Source: Chelatococcus caeni
Lineage (GTDB): Bacteria; Pseudomonadota; Alphaproteobacteria; Rhizobiales; Beijerinckiaceae
Direction: 5' to 3'
NCBI RefSeq assembly: GCF_014196925.1
Contig: NZ_JACIEN010000001.1
Span: 310,001-374,000, forward strand
DNA length: 64,000 nucleotides
Positions 37,842-47,749 of this stretch are shown here, piece by piece (the stretch's first letter is position 1; each line of letters opens with the position of its first letter). Made by a program: the position numbers and the translations under genes. The notes beneath the pieces are model-generated. The model had not been told where the DNA came from. It was given only the letters and a program-made list of their open reading frames with translations, and made no database searches.

Positions 37842-38107
37842 TCCTGTTCGCCGTCGTCAAGTTCGCCCCACAACTCGTCGAAATCACGTTTCGTGATCTT
37901 CGGCAGCGGACCGAGGCGGCGGACATCCTCCTGAATCACGCGCAAAGCGGCCATCTGGCGCGCGATTTCCTTCTCCCGCTCCTCCCGCGCCTGTTCGAGG
38001 CGCATCTCGAGCGCCTTGCGCACGGCTTCGGTGATCGTCTCGCCGGTGAGCGCCGCGACCTCGCGGGCGAGACGCTCCGTCTCGGCGGATTTGATGTTGA
38101 GGGCCAT
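37838..38107 (-). CDS. vapB: VapB-type antitoxin (PSK operon transcription factor family)
   Basis: An 89-residue antitoxin. The N-terminal part MALNIKSAETERLAREVAAL, then TGETITEAVRKALEMRLEQA, matches the VapB/PSK-type DNA-binding domain; a charged helix and an acidic tail (RDFDELWGELDDGEQE) would wrap the toxin. Antitoxins of this kind repress their own operon together with the toxin. Two dyads built from AGGAAGA/TCTTCCT lie directly upstream (38114-38139, 38148-38177), the likely operators. Confidence 0.9.
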   Translation of the reverse strand: MALNIKSAETERLAREVAALTGETITEAVRKALEMRLEQAREEREKEIARQMAALRVIQEDVRRLGPLPKITKRDFDELWGELDDGEQE

Positions 38108-38113
38108 GGCCGT

Positions 38114-38139
38114 TTCTTCCTGTCTCAGGATAGGAAGAA
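38114..38139. promoter_or_regulatory. Dyad 1 upstream of vapBC, probable operator
   Basis: Arms TTCTTCCT and AGGAAGAA, 10-base centre, starting 7 bp before the antitoxin start codon. Position overlaps the ribosome binding site region, fitting autorepression. Confidence 0.68.
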
Positions 38140-38147
38140 TAGGCGCG

Positions 38148-38177
38148 CAAGGAAGACGCTACAAGGGTTCTTCCTTG
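38148..38177. promoter_or_regulatory. Dyad 2 upstream of vapBC
   Basis: Arms CAAGGAAGA and TCTTCCTTG, 12-base centre; the same AGGAAGA word as dyad 1 but in the opposite order. Together they form four half-sites. Confidence 0.6.
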
Positions 38178-38748
38178 GCGGCAGGGCGAGCGGCGCTTGC
38201 GAAAAAGGACCGGCTTGCGATCAAGGACCGGCTTGCGCCTTGGGAGCGCACCGGCGCCGGCGCGTCATGCCCGCGCGTCGTATGCGCACCGGCCCCTCAC
38301 CGTCCGGCCCGGCTCGTCGCGGGCACCCACGCCGCGACGCTCGCGCGCAGGGTCAACGGTGTGGATGGCCGGGACGGGCCCGGCCAAGACGGATGGAGAG
38401 GGCCCTCCCAGGCACCCACGCCTTGGCTCGTGGCGTAGCGGCAAGGATGTGAGTGCGCGGGCCGCCAAGGCCCGCTTGCGTCCCGGGAGTGCACCGGCCC
38501 CTCACCGTCCTGCCCGCGCTCGTCGCGGGCATCCACGCCGCGACGCCCGCGCGAGATTGAAGACCTGGATGGCCGGGACAAGCCCGGCCAGGACGCGAAA
38601 GGAAGTCGGGCGTGCTCCCGCATGGTCCTTCGCCACAGGCAGGCCCGGCCAGACGGCCGCCTTCGGCGCCATCTTGCACTGGACGCCGGATCGCCTTTCG
38701 CTTCACTTCAGGCGTCCGGCGAACGAGGGTGCTCCTGCCGTCCCGGTC
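38178..38748. repeat. Repeat cluster: two type B elements and one type C element
   Basis: A gene-free stretch of about 570 bases. Type B elements at roughly 38310-38395 and 38510-38597 each read GCCCGCGCTCGTCGCGGGCA-like, then CCACGCCGCGACG, a spacer, and GGATGGCCGGGAC(A/G)(A/G)GCCCGGCCA. A broken copy starts at 38264. A type C element (TGGACGCCGGATCGCCTTTC...AGGCGTCCGGCGAACGAG) lies at 38675-38735. I see no open frame worth calling. Confidence 0.65.
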
Positions 38749-40656
38749 TTACGCCCTCAGCGCCGCCGCGTCGGTGCCGAGCGCGGAAAAGACCGTCGCC
38801 ACGATGCCGGCGGCGTCGAGGCCGGCCTCGGCATACATCCGCTCGGGCTTGTCGTGGTCGATGAAGCTGTCCGGCAGCACCATCGGGCGCACCTTGAGGC
38901 CGTGGTCGAGCGCGCCGGCGCGGGCGAGCAGATGCAGCACCTGCGTGCCGAAGCCGCCGATGGAGCCTTCCTCCACCGTGACGAGGCATTCGTGCTCGCG
39001 CGCGAGGCGCAGCACGAGTGCGGTGTCGATCGGCTTGGCGAAGCGCGCATCCGCCACGGTGGTGGCAAGGCCCCGTGCCTCGAGCTGTTCCGCCGCCTTG
39101 AGGCATTCCGCGAGCCGCGTGCCGAGGGAGAGGAGCGCGACGCGCCCGCCCTCGCGCAGGATGCGCCCCCGGCCGATGGCGAGCGGCACCCCGCGCTCGG
39201 GCATGTCGGTGCCGACGCCCTCGCCGCGCGGGTAGCGGAAGGCGATGGGGCCCTCGTCATGGGCCGCGGCCGTCGCCACCATGTGCACGAGCTCTGCCTC
39301 GTCCGCCGCGGCCATCATGACCATGTTCGGCACGCAGCCGAGGAAGGCGATGTCGAAGGAGCCGGCGTGGGTCGGCCCGTCGGCGCCGACGAGCCCGGCC
39401 CGGTCGAGCGCGAAGCGCACCGGCAGGTTCTGGATGGCGACGTCGTGCACGATCTGGTCGTAGGCGCGCTGCAGGAAGGTGGAATAGATGGCGCAGAAGG
39501 GCTTGTAGCCCTCGGCCGCGAGCCCCGCCGCGAAGGTCACCGCGTGCTGCTCGGCGATGCCGACGTCGAAGGTGCGCTGCGGAAAGGCCTTGCCGAAGAG
39601 GTCGAGACCCGTGCCCGAGGGCATGGCCGCGGTGACGGCGACGATGCGCTCGTCCTCCTCGGCCTCGCGCACGAGGCTCTCGGCGAAGACCTTCGTATAG
39701 CTCGGCGCGTTGGCCTTGGGCTTGGCCTGCGCGCCGGTGACGACGTCGAAGGTGACGACGCCGTGGTACTTGTCGGCGGCGGCTTCGGCCGGGGCATAGC
39801 CCTTGCCCTTCTGCGTCACGACATGGACGAGGATCGGCCCCGCCTCGGCATCGCGCGCGTTCTTCAGCACCGGCAGCAGATGGTCGAGGTTGTGGCCGTC
39901 GATGGGCCCGACATAGTAGAAGCCGAGCTCCTCGAAGAGCGTGCCGCCCGTCCAGAAGCCGCGGGCGAATTCCTCGGCGCGCTGCGCCTTCTCGTAGAAG
40001 AACTTCGGCAGCCGCTTGGCGAGCTGCTTGCCCGCCTCGCGCAGCGTGCGGTAGGCGCCGCCCGAGACGAGCCGGGCGAGATAGGCCGACATGGCGCCGA
40101 CCGGCGGGGCGATGGACATGTCGTTGTCGTTGAGGATGACGATGAGCCGCTCGTTCATCGCCCCGGCGTTGTTCATGGCCTCGTAGGCCATGCCGGCCGA
40201 CATCGCCCCGTCGCCGATGACGGCGACGACATTGCGCCGCTCGCCCTTGAGGTCGCGCGCCACCGCCATGCCGAGCCCGGCGGAGATGGAGGTGGAGGAA
40301 TGGGCCGCGCCGAAGGGGTCGTACTCGCTCTCGGCGCGCTTGGTGAAGCCGGAGAGGCCGCCGCCCTTGCGCAGGGTGCGGATGCGCTCGCGCCGCCCGG
40401 TCAGGATCTTGTGCGGATAGGCCTGGTGGCCGACGTCCCAGATCAGCCGGTCGTGCGGCGTGTCGAAGACGTGATGCAGCGCCACCGTCAGCTCGACCAC
40501 GCCGAGCCCGGCGCCGAGATGCCCGCCGGTGACCGAGACGGCGTCGATCGTCTCGGCGCGCAACTCGTCCGCTATCTGGCGCAGGTCCGCCTCGGGCAGG
40601 CGGCGCAGGTCCGCGGGCGTCTTGATGGTATCGAGCAGCGGCGTATCGACGGGCAC
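38749..40656 (-). CDS. dxs: 1-deoxy-D-xylulose-5-phosphate synthase
   Basis: Thiamine-diphosphate enzyme that condenses pyruvate with glyceraldehyde-3-phosphate, the entry step of the MEP isoprenoid pathway. It is 635 residues: [38 protein letters not shown], the ThDP motif [20 protein letters not shown] ending in [42 protein letters not shown]. The start is GTG with GAGGA 8 bases upstream. It lies downstream of the pirin gene on the same strand; ispE at the window start belongs to the same pathway. Confidence 0.97.
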   Translation of the reverse strand: MPVDTPLLDTIKTPADLRRLPEADLRQIADELRAETIDAVSVTGGHLGAGLGVVELTVALHHVFDTPHDRLIWDVGHQAYPHKILTGRRERIRTLRKGGGLSGFTKRAESEYDPFGAAHSSTSISAGLGMAVARDLKGERRNVVAVIGDGAMSAGMAYEAMNNAGAMNERLIVILNDNDMSIAPPVGAMSAYLARLVSGGAYRTLREAGKQLAKRLPKFFYEKAQRAEEFARGFWTGGTLFEELGFYYVGPIDGHNLDHLLPVLKNARDAEAGPILVHVVTQKGKGYAPAEAAADKYHGVVTFDVVTGAQAKPKANAPSYTKVFAESLVREAEEDERIVAVTAAMPSGTGLDLFGKAFPQRTFDVGIAEQHAVTFAAGLAAEGYKPFCAIYSTFLQRAYDQIVHDVAIQNLPVRFALDRAGLVGADGPTHAGSFDIAFLGCVPNMVMMAAADEAELVHMVATAAAHDEGPIAFRYPRGEGVGTDMPERGVPLAIGRGRILREGGRVALLSLGTRLAECLKAAEQLEARGLATTVADARFAKPIDTALVLRLAREHECLVTVEEGSIGGFGTQVLHLLARAGALDHGLKVRPMVLPDSFIDHDKPERMYAEAGLDAAGIVATVFSALGTDAAALRA

Positions 40657-40749
40657 GGCAATCGTCCTCGCGCGCGGGTGGTGCGGGTTGGCTGCAACCG
40701 GACATAGGGCCTTGTCCGGCGTGGGTCAAAGGCGCCGTTGCCGCGCCGC

Positions 40750-41667
40750 TCACATCTCGGGCAGGGGAATGAACTCGTCGTCGCCCGGCACGCCGGCGAA
40801 GCGGCCCAGCTTCCAGTCCTCCTTCGCCTCCTCGATGCGCTCCTTGCGCGAGGAGACGAAGTTCCACCAGATGTAGCGCTTGCCGTCCATCGGCGCCCCG
40901 CCGAGCATGAGGAAGCGGGCCGGCGTCAGCGCGGTGATGGTGATCGCGTCGCCCGGCTTGAAGACGAGCAGGCGGTGCGCCTCGAAACGGTCGCCGGCGA
41001 TGTCGATCTCGCCGGAGACGGTGTAGATCGCCCGCTCCTCGGCGACCGGATCGAAGGGAATGCTCGCGCCCGCGGCGAGGGCGACATCGGCATAGACCGC
41101 CTCGCTCGCCGTGGCGACGGGCGAGCTGGAGCCGAACAGCGTGCCGGCGACGATGCGCACGTGCTTGCCCTCGCCGACGATGTCAGGCAGGGCGTTCTCG
41201 TCGTAATGGCTGAAGGCGGGGGTATCCTCCTCCCGTTCGGCGGGCAGGGCGACCCAGCTCTGGATGCCGGCGAGACGGCCGCCGCGGACGCGCTCCTCGA
41301 GGCCCGTGCGTTCGGAATGGACGATGCCGCGGCCGGCCGACATCAGGTTGACGGCGCCGGGGCGGATGATCTCCTCGCTGCCGAGGCTGTCGCGGTGCAC
41401 GATCGCCCCCTCGAAGAGATAGGTGAGGGTGGCGAGGCCGATGTGCGGATGCGGCCGCACGTCGAGCCCGTCGCCGACGGCGAAATCGGCCGGCCCCATC
41501 TCGTCCCAGAAGATGAAGGGGCCGACCATGCGCCGCCGCACGGTCGGCAGGGCGCGGCGCACGGCAAAGCCGCCGATGTCGGAGACCCGCGGCACGACCA
41601 CGAGGTCCGCCGCATCGCAGGACGGCGCGTCGCCGGCCACGGGGTCCTTGCCACGAAGCCAGCTCAT
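40750..41667 (-). CDS. Pirin family protein
   Basis: A 305-residue bicupin. The metal-binding N-terminal cupin shows VRPHPHIGLATLTYLFEG and SAGRGIVHSERTG (His-His-His-Glu ligands), preceded by GPFIFWDEMGP. Pirins bind iron; some are quercetin dioxygenases, others regulators. The role here is unknown. GGAGG lies 5 bases before the ATG. It sits between xseB and dxs on the same strand; in related genomes xseB and dxs are, as I recall, adjacent, so pirin may be an insertion in that cluster. Confidence 0.93.
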   Translation of the reverse strand: MSWLRGKDPVAGDAPSCDAADLVVVPRVSDIGGFAVRRALPTVRRRMVGPFIFWDEMGPADFAVGDGLDVRPHPHIGLATLTYLFEGAIVHRDSLGSEEIIRPGAVNLMSAGRGIVHSERTGLEERVRGGRLAGIQSWVALPAEREEDTPAFSHYDENALPDIVGEGKHVRIVAGTLFGSSSPVATASEAVYADVALAAGASIPFDPVAEERAIYTVSGEIDIAGDRFEAHRLLVFKPGDAITITALTPARFLMLGGAPMDGKRYIWWNFVSSRKERIEEAKEDWKLGRFAGVPGDDEFIPLPEM

Positions 41668-41689
41668 CGCACCCTCCTGTCCTGAAGGC

Positions 41690-41944
41690 TCAGCCCTCGA
41701 CGTCGAGCGGCTCGCTGCTGGGCTTGCCGTCGGGCCCCATGGTGATCTTGTCGATGCGCGCCTCTGCCTTCTTCAGGAGCGCCTCGCAGTGCTTCTTCAG
41801 CGCTTCGCCCCGTTCGTAGATCGCGATCGATTCGTCGAGCGGCACGTTGCCCTTCTCGAGCCGGTCGACGATCTCCTCGAGTTCCTTGAGCGCGCGCTCG
41901 AAAGGCAGGGACGCGATATCGGACGGCGCGTGGTCGCTCATCAT
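41690..41944 (-). CDS. xseB: Exodeoxyribonuclease VII small subunit
   Basis: Small subunit of the single-strand-specific nuclease ExoVII, 84 residues. Family core: [20 protein letters not shown], then [36 protein letters not shown] take the ATG at 41944, with GAGG 5 bases upstream; an in-frame ATG at 41962 would add MSLEEC. The large subunit gene is not in the window. It heads the xseB-pirin-dxs run. Confidence 0.94.
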   Translation of the reverse strand: MMSDHAPSDIASLPFERALKELEEIVDRLEKGNVPLDESIAIYERGEALKKHCEALLKKAEARIDKITMGPDGKPSSEPLDVEG

Positions 41945-42071
41945 GCATTCCTCAAGGGACATGTGCTCCAGATGAGGGTTATCGCGTTCCCTTCGGCGCG
42001 AGGCAACCCCATCATGGTTGAAGCAGCCGCAGGTTGCACGTCGAAGGTGGGTGCTCCTCCTGCGGCGCGCG

Positions 42072-44957
42072 TCACGAAACCGTGCCGTCGGCTGCCGGCG
42101 CCGTGCCTCCGCTCCGGCGCAGCAGCTTCTGGTAGGCGAGGCCGATGCCGACGAGCACGAGGCCGAGGCCGATGAACGACAGGGCCCGGAGCACGCCCTC
42201 CAGGCTCGACAGGTCGACGACGAAGACCTTGACGACGGCGATGAGGATGTAGGGCGCCGAGGCGAGGCGCGCGAAGCGCCAGTTGCGCCACAGCCCGACG
42301 GCGAGGATGGCGACGCCGATGACGACGAGCGCGGCGGAATAGGTCCACAGCTCGGCCTCGCCCGTCTGCCGCCAGAGCGCGATCTGCGGCCCCTGGAAGA
42401 GGAAGCGGATGACGTTGACGGTGAAGGCGAGGTGCAGGAGCAGCGCCAGCGCCAGCGCGCTGCGCACGTACCAGGTCGGCCGGTGCGCCCGCGCGAGCCA
42501 GGCGAGGCCGGCGGCCATGACGGCCGGCACGAGATAGGCGAGGACGAGCGTGTTGAAGACGGCGCCGCCGAGGATGGGCTCGTCCGTGAACAGCGGATTT
42601 TCGCCGAGGAGGAGGCCGATGCCGGCGACGATGAGCGTCAGCACGCCGAAGGCGAGCCCGGCGAAGTGGTAGACCGGATCGGCACGGTGCAGCTCGAGCC
42701 GCATCAGCACGATCGAGAAGGCAAGGCCCGCCGTCGCCATCAGCCCCATCTCGACGAAGCCGGAATCGGGCGCGAAGGGATCGCCGTCGTGCAGCGCGTG
42801 GCGGATCTCGAAGAAGACCAGCAAGGCGGAGAACAGGATGGCGAGGCTCTCGCACAGCTGCGTCACCCGGTCCCGCCCGCTCATGGCGAGCACCCGGGCG
42901 GCCAGCGCGAAGGCGAGCGCGGGCACGCCATAGCCCCACAGCAGCCAGTTGAAGATCGGCGTGGTGCCGAGGGCGTCGCCCGCGATGGCCGGGTCCCAGA
43001 CGACACGGCCGAGGACGAGGAGGCCGGTGGCGCCGACGGCATAGCGCAGCACCGGCACCGCGATGCGTTGTGAGACGAAGGCGGTGCCGAGCGCCGACAG
43101 GGCGAAGGCGACGGTGAGCATGCCCTTTTCGAGCGCGAAGGTGAGGCCGAGCGCGAGGGCCGCGAGCGCGGCCGCCGCCATCGCCCCCGTGCCGAGCGCC
43201 GCGACCGGCCGGGCTTCGCCGTCATCCCCGTGCAGCAGCCGGGCGGCACCCGTGAAGAGAAGTGCGAGGACGGCCGCGGCAAGCGCGAAGGGCACGCTCG
43301 TATCGAAGGCGGTGACGCGCCAATAGGCGATGACGAGCAGGGCGAGGACGCCGGTCGTGCCGGCGGCCGCATGGCACGCCGCCGAGACGAGCGGCAGGTC
43401 TTCGCCGCGCATCAGGCGTCGCACGGCTGCCGCGAGGAGCGCCAGCCCCGCCGCGACGGCGAAAACGAGATAGAGGCTGAGGGCCGCCGGCTGCTCGCCC
43501 GGCGCGAACGCCGGGCCGCCGGGCAGGGAGGCGCCGCCCGGGTCGAGCATGGCGAGGCGCGCGACGGGCCAGAAGGCGAGGCAGCCGGCCGCGACGAGGG
43601 CCGCGATCAGGCCCGCGCCGGCCGCTGCGGCATAGGCGAAGCCGGTGACGAGGAGGATGGCGACCATCGCACCCGAGAAGGTCGCCCGCCCGCCGCCGCC
43701 GGCGAGATCACCCGCGAGGATGGCGAGCGCGCCGAAGGCGCTCAGCACGGCGAGGGCCGGAATGTCGAGCGGCCAGGTCCAGAAGGGCGGCTCCGCCTTG
43801 GGTTCGGCCGGCACGGCCGCTTCGGCATCGCCGCCGTCCTCGCCGGTTTCGGCCGTAGGCTCTCCCTCCGCCTCGGCCACGGGAATGCCAGCCGTGACGG
43901 GCAGAGCGCCGCCGTGCGGCAGCGCGACGAGGAACACGACCGCGAGCACCGTCTGCGCCAGCACCAGCACCATGGCGGGCAGGGCATCGGCGCTGCCGAC
44001 GCTCGTCACCACGAGCCAGCCCCACAGCAGGGCGCCGCCGGCTGCCGAATAGGCAAGCCACCGCCACAGGCGCAGCCGCGCGAGGCCATAGGCCGCCGCG
44101 ACCACGGCGACGAGATAGATCACCACCGGCCATGGCTGCGGATCGTCGCTCGTGACGAGGAGCGGCGCCGCGAGCGCGCCGAGAAGGCCGAGGGCAGCGA
44201 GCGCCGGCCCGTGCAGGGCCGCCGCTACCATGGTCGCGACGCCGATGAGGCCGAGCAGCACGAAGGCGAAGGCCGGGCCGATGAAGCCGTAGAGCGCATG
44301 GGCGGCGTAGACGCTGGCGAAGGCCGTCATGGTGCCGGCGGCCGTCAGCACGCTCGGCACATGCGCGGTGGAGACGCCGGCGGTGGAAAGGGCGGACGCC
44401 TCCTCGCCCCGCTCGCGCCGCCGCAGCCATTCGCCGCCGGCGATCAGCGCCAGCGCCGTGGCGAGGCCGGCGAAGATGCGCGCGGCCGGGCCGAAATAGC
44501 CTTCCTCGATGGAATAGCGCACGAGCAGGACGCCGCCGAGCGCCAGGGCGACGCCGCCGACCCACACGGCCCAGCGCGAGCCGAGCCGCTCCTCGAGCCC
44601 GGCCTGCGGCGCAGCCGTTGCAGCCGCCGCGGGCACCAGGTCGGGTGCGGGCTCTTCCGCAGGCTCGTCCGGCGGGAGCGGGCCTTCGGGTTCGGTCGCC
44701 GGCTCGGGAGGCGGCGCGGCTTGCGGCTCTTCTTCCGGGGCGGGGGCCGGCCGTTCCAGGCCGGAGAAGGCGTCGCCGGAGACAACCGGCACCACGATGC
44801 CCGCCTCGGCGAGCTTCAGCTCCAGCACCCCGAGCCGCGCCTCGAGCGCCGACGTGCGGCCACGCAGCCCGAGCGCCATGAAGAAGCCTGCTATCGCCGC
44901 GACAGGCACTGCGAGCGCGATCAGAACGATGAGCGCAATGACCGAATCGTCGCCCAC
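42072..44957 (-). CDS. DUF2339 domain large membrane protein
   Basis: A 961-residue inner-membrane protein. One N-terminal helix is followed by a coiled-coil-like segment ([20 protein letters not shown]), a Pro/Glu/Ala-rich linker (about residues 65-120), and then some 25 hydrophobic helices filling the rest. [20 protein letters not shown] begins the DUF2339 domain, followed by [16 protein letters not shown]. The function of this widespread family is unknown. It ends with [12 protein letters not shown]. It stands alone on the minus strand between nadQ and xseB. Confidence 0.9.
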   Translation of the reverse strand: MGDDSVIALIVLIALAVPVAAIAGFFMALGLRGRTSALEARLGVLELKLAEAGIVVPVVSGDAFSGLERPAPAPEEEPQAAPPPEPATEPEGPLPPDEPAEEPAPDLVPAAAATAAPQAGLEERLGSRWAVWVGGVALALGGVLLVRYSIEEGYFGPAARIFAGLATALALIAGGEWLRRRERGEEASALSTAGVSTAHVPSVLTAAGTMTAFASVYAAHALYGFIGPAFAFVLLGLIGVATMVAAALHGPALAALGLLGALAAPLLVTSDDPQPWPVVIYLVAVVAAAYGLARLRLWRWLAYSAAGGALLWGWLVVTSVGSADALPAMVLVLAQTVLAVVFLVALPHGGALPVTAGIPVAEAEGEPTAETGEDGGDAEAAVPAEPKAEPPFWTWPLDIPALAVLSAFGALAILAGDLAGGGGRATFSGAMVAILLVTGFAYAAAAGAGLIAALVAAGCLAFWPVARLAMLDPGGASLPGGPAFAPGEQPAALSLYLVFAVAAGLALLAAAVRRLMRGEDLPLVSAACHAAAGTTGVLALLVIAYWRVTAFDTSVPFALAAAVLALLFTGAARLLHGDDGEARPVAALGTGAMAAAALAALALGLTFALEKGMLTVAFALSALGTAFVSQRIAVPVLRYAVGATGLLVLGRVVWDPAIAGDALGTTPIFNWLLWGYGVPALAFALAARVLAMSGRDRVTQLCESLAILFSALLVFFEIRHALHDGDPFAPDSGFVEMGLMATAGLAFSIVLMRLELHRADPVYHFAGLAFGVLTLIVAGIGLLLGENPLFTDEPILGGAVFNTLVLAYLVPAVMAAGLAWLARAHRPTWYVRSALALALLLHLAFTVNVIRFLFQGPQIALWRQTGEAELWTYSAALVVIGVAILAVGLWRNWRFARLASAPYILIAVVKVFVVDLSSLEGVLRALSFIGLGLVLVGIGLAYQKLLRRSGGTAPAADGTVS

Positions 44958-45074
44958 GGCGGTTCCCCCCAGAAAGATCAGTGCACTTTGCCGCGGGATG
45001 GTCGTCGATGCAAAGCGGCGCCCGCTGTGCGCAGGCGCACCTCAGGCCTCGTGGCGCGTAATCCCGATCCTGGG

Positions 45075-46067
45075 TCAGGCCCGCGTGCCGAGGCGCAGGC
45101 CCGGCGCCGGCCGCTCCTGCAGCACCTCGCGGCGGAAGCGGAAGAGCGCGGCGGGGCGCCCCGCCGTCGGCATCATCTCCCCGGTCGGCTCGACGAGGGA
45201 GGTCGCCTCGACGAGGCGGCGGAAGTTCTGCTTGTGCAGGTGGCGGCCGGTGATGGCCTCGACGCTCGTCTGCAGAGCCGTCAGGGTGAAGCGCTCGGGC
45301 ATCAGCTCGAAGACGACGGGGCGGTACTTGAGCTTGGCCCTGAGGCGGCTGATGGCCGTCGCGAGGATGCGCCGGTGGTCATAGGCGAGCGGCTTGCCGA
45401 GCGGTGGCAGGCTGGCGCGCGCCAGCGCCGCCGGCCTGCCGTCGCGCGCCGCCTCGGCGACGAGCCCGGCCTCGTAGAGGAGTTCGTAGCGCTCCAGCGC
45501 CTTTTCCTCGTCCCACGGGCTGCCGTCGCAGCCGAAGCACAGGCGCAGCCGCTCCTCGCGCGTGAGCGCGCGGATCTGCTGGCCGTCATCGGCGTGCGGC
45601 GTCCCGGCCCATTCCTTCAGCTGCGGCAGGATGTGCGCCGGCAGGATGGCGGGCTGGCCCGTGCGCCAGTCCTCCCAGGGGAAGAAGTCGTACCACGGCA
45701 GGAAGCCGGCATCGCCTGCAGGGGCTGCCGCGCCGGCGAGCCCGCGGGTGAGCGCGAGATAGCCGACGGAGACGACGTGCGGGCCGATGTCGCCGGCGGC
45801 GGCGCCGCGCCCCCGGTCGCCGAAGGTGTAGAGCTGCTCGACATAACCCAGCGCCAGGCCCGTCTGTTCCCGCACCCAGGCGCGCAGGCCGACCTCGAAG
45901 GTGCGGTGGGCGAGCGGATCGAACGGCCCCGCCGGCAGGGCCGGCACCTCCGCGTCCGGATGATGCGCGACGAGGATCTGCGGCGTCTCGCCCTCGACGG
46001 CCACGATGGCCGCGGCGAGGCCGATCTCGATGGCAGGCCGCGGGAGGGGCGGGCTGGCCTCCGTCAT
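45075..46067 (-). CDS. nadQ: NAD biosynthesis regulator NadQ (Nudix-like, COG4111)
   Basis: A 330-residue protein matching the COG4111 family: an N-terminal Nudix-like part (IEIGLAAAIVAVEGETPQIL; VGLRAWVREQTGLALGYVEQ; WYDFFPWEDWRTGQPAIL) without a proper Nudix box, so probably a ligand sensor, and a C-terminal winged helix (KLKYRPVVFELMPERFTLTA, then LQTSVEAITGRHLHKQNFRR) of the type also found in NrtR. From memory, NadQ was predicted to repress nadABC in alphaproteobacteria. nadABC with two palindromes lies about 26 kb away. It follows the phosphatase gene by 6 bp. Confidence 0.85.
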   Translation of the reverse strand: MTEASPPLPRPAIEIGLAAAIVAVEGETPQILVAHHPDAEVPALPAGPFDPLAHRTFEVGLRAWVREQTGLALGYVEQLYTFGDRGRGAAAGDIGPHVVSVGYLALTRGLAGAAAPAGDAGFLPWYDFFPWEDWRTGQPAILPAHILPQLKEWAGTPHADDGQQIRALTREERLRLCFGCDGSPWDEEKALERYELLYEAGLVAEAARDGRPAALARASLPPLGKPLAYDHRRILATAISRLRAKLKYRPVVFELMPERFTLTALQTSVEAITGRHLHKQNFRRLVEATSLVEPTGEMMPTAGRPAALFRFRREVLQERPAPGLRLGTRA

Positions 46068-46073
46068 GGCCGT

Positions 46074-46589
46074 TCAGCGGTCGAGAGGGAGGGCGAAGGG
46101 CGTGCCCTCGAAGGCATCCACGCCGCGGCCGATGGCGGCGACGGCCTCGCTCATGCGGCCGCGCCGGTCGAGCAGCTTGTCGGCCGCCGCCACGAGCCGG
46201 GCATTGGGGGTCGCGCTCGGTGCCGCCTGGCGCAGGCGCTCGGCGAGGAGGAGCTCGTCGAGGTCGGGCCGCAGCGCGCACAGGCCGATGTAGGCCGCGG
46301 CGGTGGAGCGGCTGATGCCCGCATAGCAGTGCACGACCATGGGCCTTGCCCGGTCCCAGCCGCGCACGAAGCCGATGACCTGCCGGGCGTGCTCCTCGCC
46401 GGGCAGGATGTGCCCGTCCATCGCCTCGATGATGTCGCTGACGCCGATGAAGAGGTGCTGTTCCGGCCCGATTCCGTCGGGCCGCGGCACGGGCGTCGCC
46501 GCATTGATCAGCGTCAGCACGTGGCTCGCGCGCACGGCAGCCACCGTTTCGGCAAGGCGCGAGAGGGGACACACGTGAAGGGCCGGCAT
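46074..46589 (-). CDS. Dual-specificity/tyrosine phosphatase-like protein
   Basis: A 171-residue protein with the cysteine phosphatase P-loop VVHCYAGISRSTAAAYIGLC (HCx5R) near residue 95 and a general-acid region (LFIGVSDIIEAMDG). Alphaproteobacterial relatives are annotated as protein tyrosine phosphatases; the substrate is unknown. ATG 46589 follows GGAGG at a rather long spacing of 10. nadQ starts 6 bases after its stop, so the two are likely cotranscribed. Confidence 0.85.
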   Translation of the reverse strand: MPALHVCPLSRLAETVAAVRASHVLTLINAATPVPRPDGIGPEQHLFIGVSDIIEAMDGHILPGEEHARQVIGFVRGWDRARPMVVHCYAGISRSTAAAYIGLCALRPDLDELLLAERLRQAAPSATPNARLVAAADKLLDRRGRMSEAVAAIGRGVDAFEGTPFALPLDR

Positions 46590-46686
46590 CGTCGTCGAAC
46601 CTCCGCAAACGCTCCCTGATCTCGATGACGATAGTGGGGCGATTCGATGACGGCGGCGATTCTGAGCTGTGGATCGGCGCGGCCGA

Positions 46687-47295
46687 TCAGGGCGGGGCGG
46701 CGAGCGCGTTGAAGCGGGCGAGAAACCGCGTCTGCGCCTCATCGGCCGACCAGGGCGCGAGGAAGCGGTCGATGGTCGGCGGCAGCGGCGCCGGGCGGCC
46801 GAAGAACGCCAGCGCTTCCTCGCGGGCAAAGCCGGCCAGGCGCGTCGCCTCGAGGAAGGCGGCGATCCTGTCGGCGCGCTTCGTTGCCCTGACGAGCGCG
46901 GCCGGCGTGGTCGCCGGCAGGCCGAAGCGCAGGTGGATCGCCGCTGCCAGCCGGTGCTCGACGTCCTTGTAATTGCCGCCGAGCACCGCCTTGAAGGGCG
47001 AGATCATGTCGCCGATGACATATTCCGCCGCATCGTGCAGCAGCACGACGAGGCGCGCACGGGCGTCGAGATCCGGATGGACGTGCTCGGCGATCGCATC
47101 GACCAGCAGCGAATGCTGCGCGACCGAGAAGATGTGCGGGCCGACGGTCTGCCCGTTCCAGCGCGCGACGCGGGCAAGGCCATGGGCGATGTCCTCGATC
47201 TCGACATCGAGCGGGGAGGGGTCGAGCAGGTCGAGCCGCCGCCCGGACAGCATGCGCTGCCAGGCGCGCGGGGGCTTGGCTGGCTTGCCGCTCAT
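46687..47295 (-). CDS. HD domain hydrolase (YfdR/YfbR-like)
   Basis: A 202-residue metal-dependent phosphohydrolase. HD-domain residues: VAQHSLLVDAIAEH (His), LHDAAEYVIGDMISPFKAVL (His-Asp) and a late Asp in TKRADRIAAF. Relatives such as YfbR and YfdR are 5'-nucleotidases acting on deoxynucleotides. The opening PRAWQRMLSGRRLDLLDPSP is conserved in rhizobial homologues as I recall them. The chosen start is ATG 47295; the frame runs on to 47400. It precedes the phosphatase gene by about 100 bp. Confidence 0.85.
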   Translation of the reverse strand: MSGKPAKPPRAWQRMLSGRRLDLLDPSPLDVEIEDIAHGLARVARWNGQTVGPHIFSVAQHSLLVDAIAEHVHPDLDARARLVVLLHDAAEYVIGDMISPFKAVLGGNYKDVEHRLAAAIHLRFGLPATTPAALVRATKRADRIAAFLEATRLAGFAREEALAFFGRPAPLPPTIDRFLAPWSADEAQTRFLARFNALAAPP

Positions 47296-47749
47296 CGCCC
47301 ACCACGTGCTGCGGGCACGCATTCCACGGTCGGGCGGGCCGGAGAAAACGCTCGCGACAATCCGTGCAACAGGGATCTCCTCTTCCTTCCCGTCAGGCAT
47401 GCCGAAACAGGCCGGAACCGCTCGGCTCGCTCCCTACCTAGCACCATGAAGCATGCGGGCAAGACGCCGGCGGCGGCATGGCGGCGGCGCTCGGCCTTGA
47501 AGACGAACGAGAGGGCGCCGTTTGCCACCGACCGTGACGCACATTGCGAGGCGCGAATAGAAAATTATTGTAATCGTCGCGCCACTACTTTGCGGATGAA
47601 CCTGATTAACCCGAGAATTGATATATCAGGGCGGTCAAGGCCGCTCGATGGGGCGCCTATGCTTCAACTCCCATAAGCAATGGTGTCTTTCTTCTCTTCT
47701 CGGGGAGAGCGGGGTCGCGCGAAGAAGCAGCGATCAGGCGAGAAACATA
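47296..47749. other. Intergenic region before the first YadA-like gene
   Basis: About 450 bases. The half near the HD gene is GC-rich. From about 47555 the sequence becomes clearly AT-richer (GAAAATTATTGTAATCG, ATTGATATATCAGG), which probably holds the promoter of the adhesin gene. I see no gene, repeat or confident promoter boxes. Confidence 0.4.

Noticed and set aside
38178-38748. CRISPR-like array
   Set aside because: The repeated words here belong to palindromic type B elements spaced about 200 bp apart, with no regular short spacers and no cas genes nearby.
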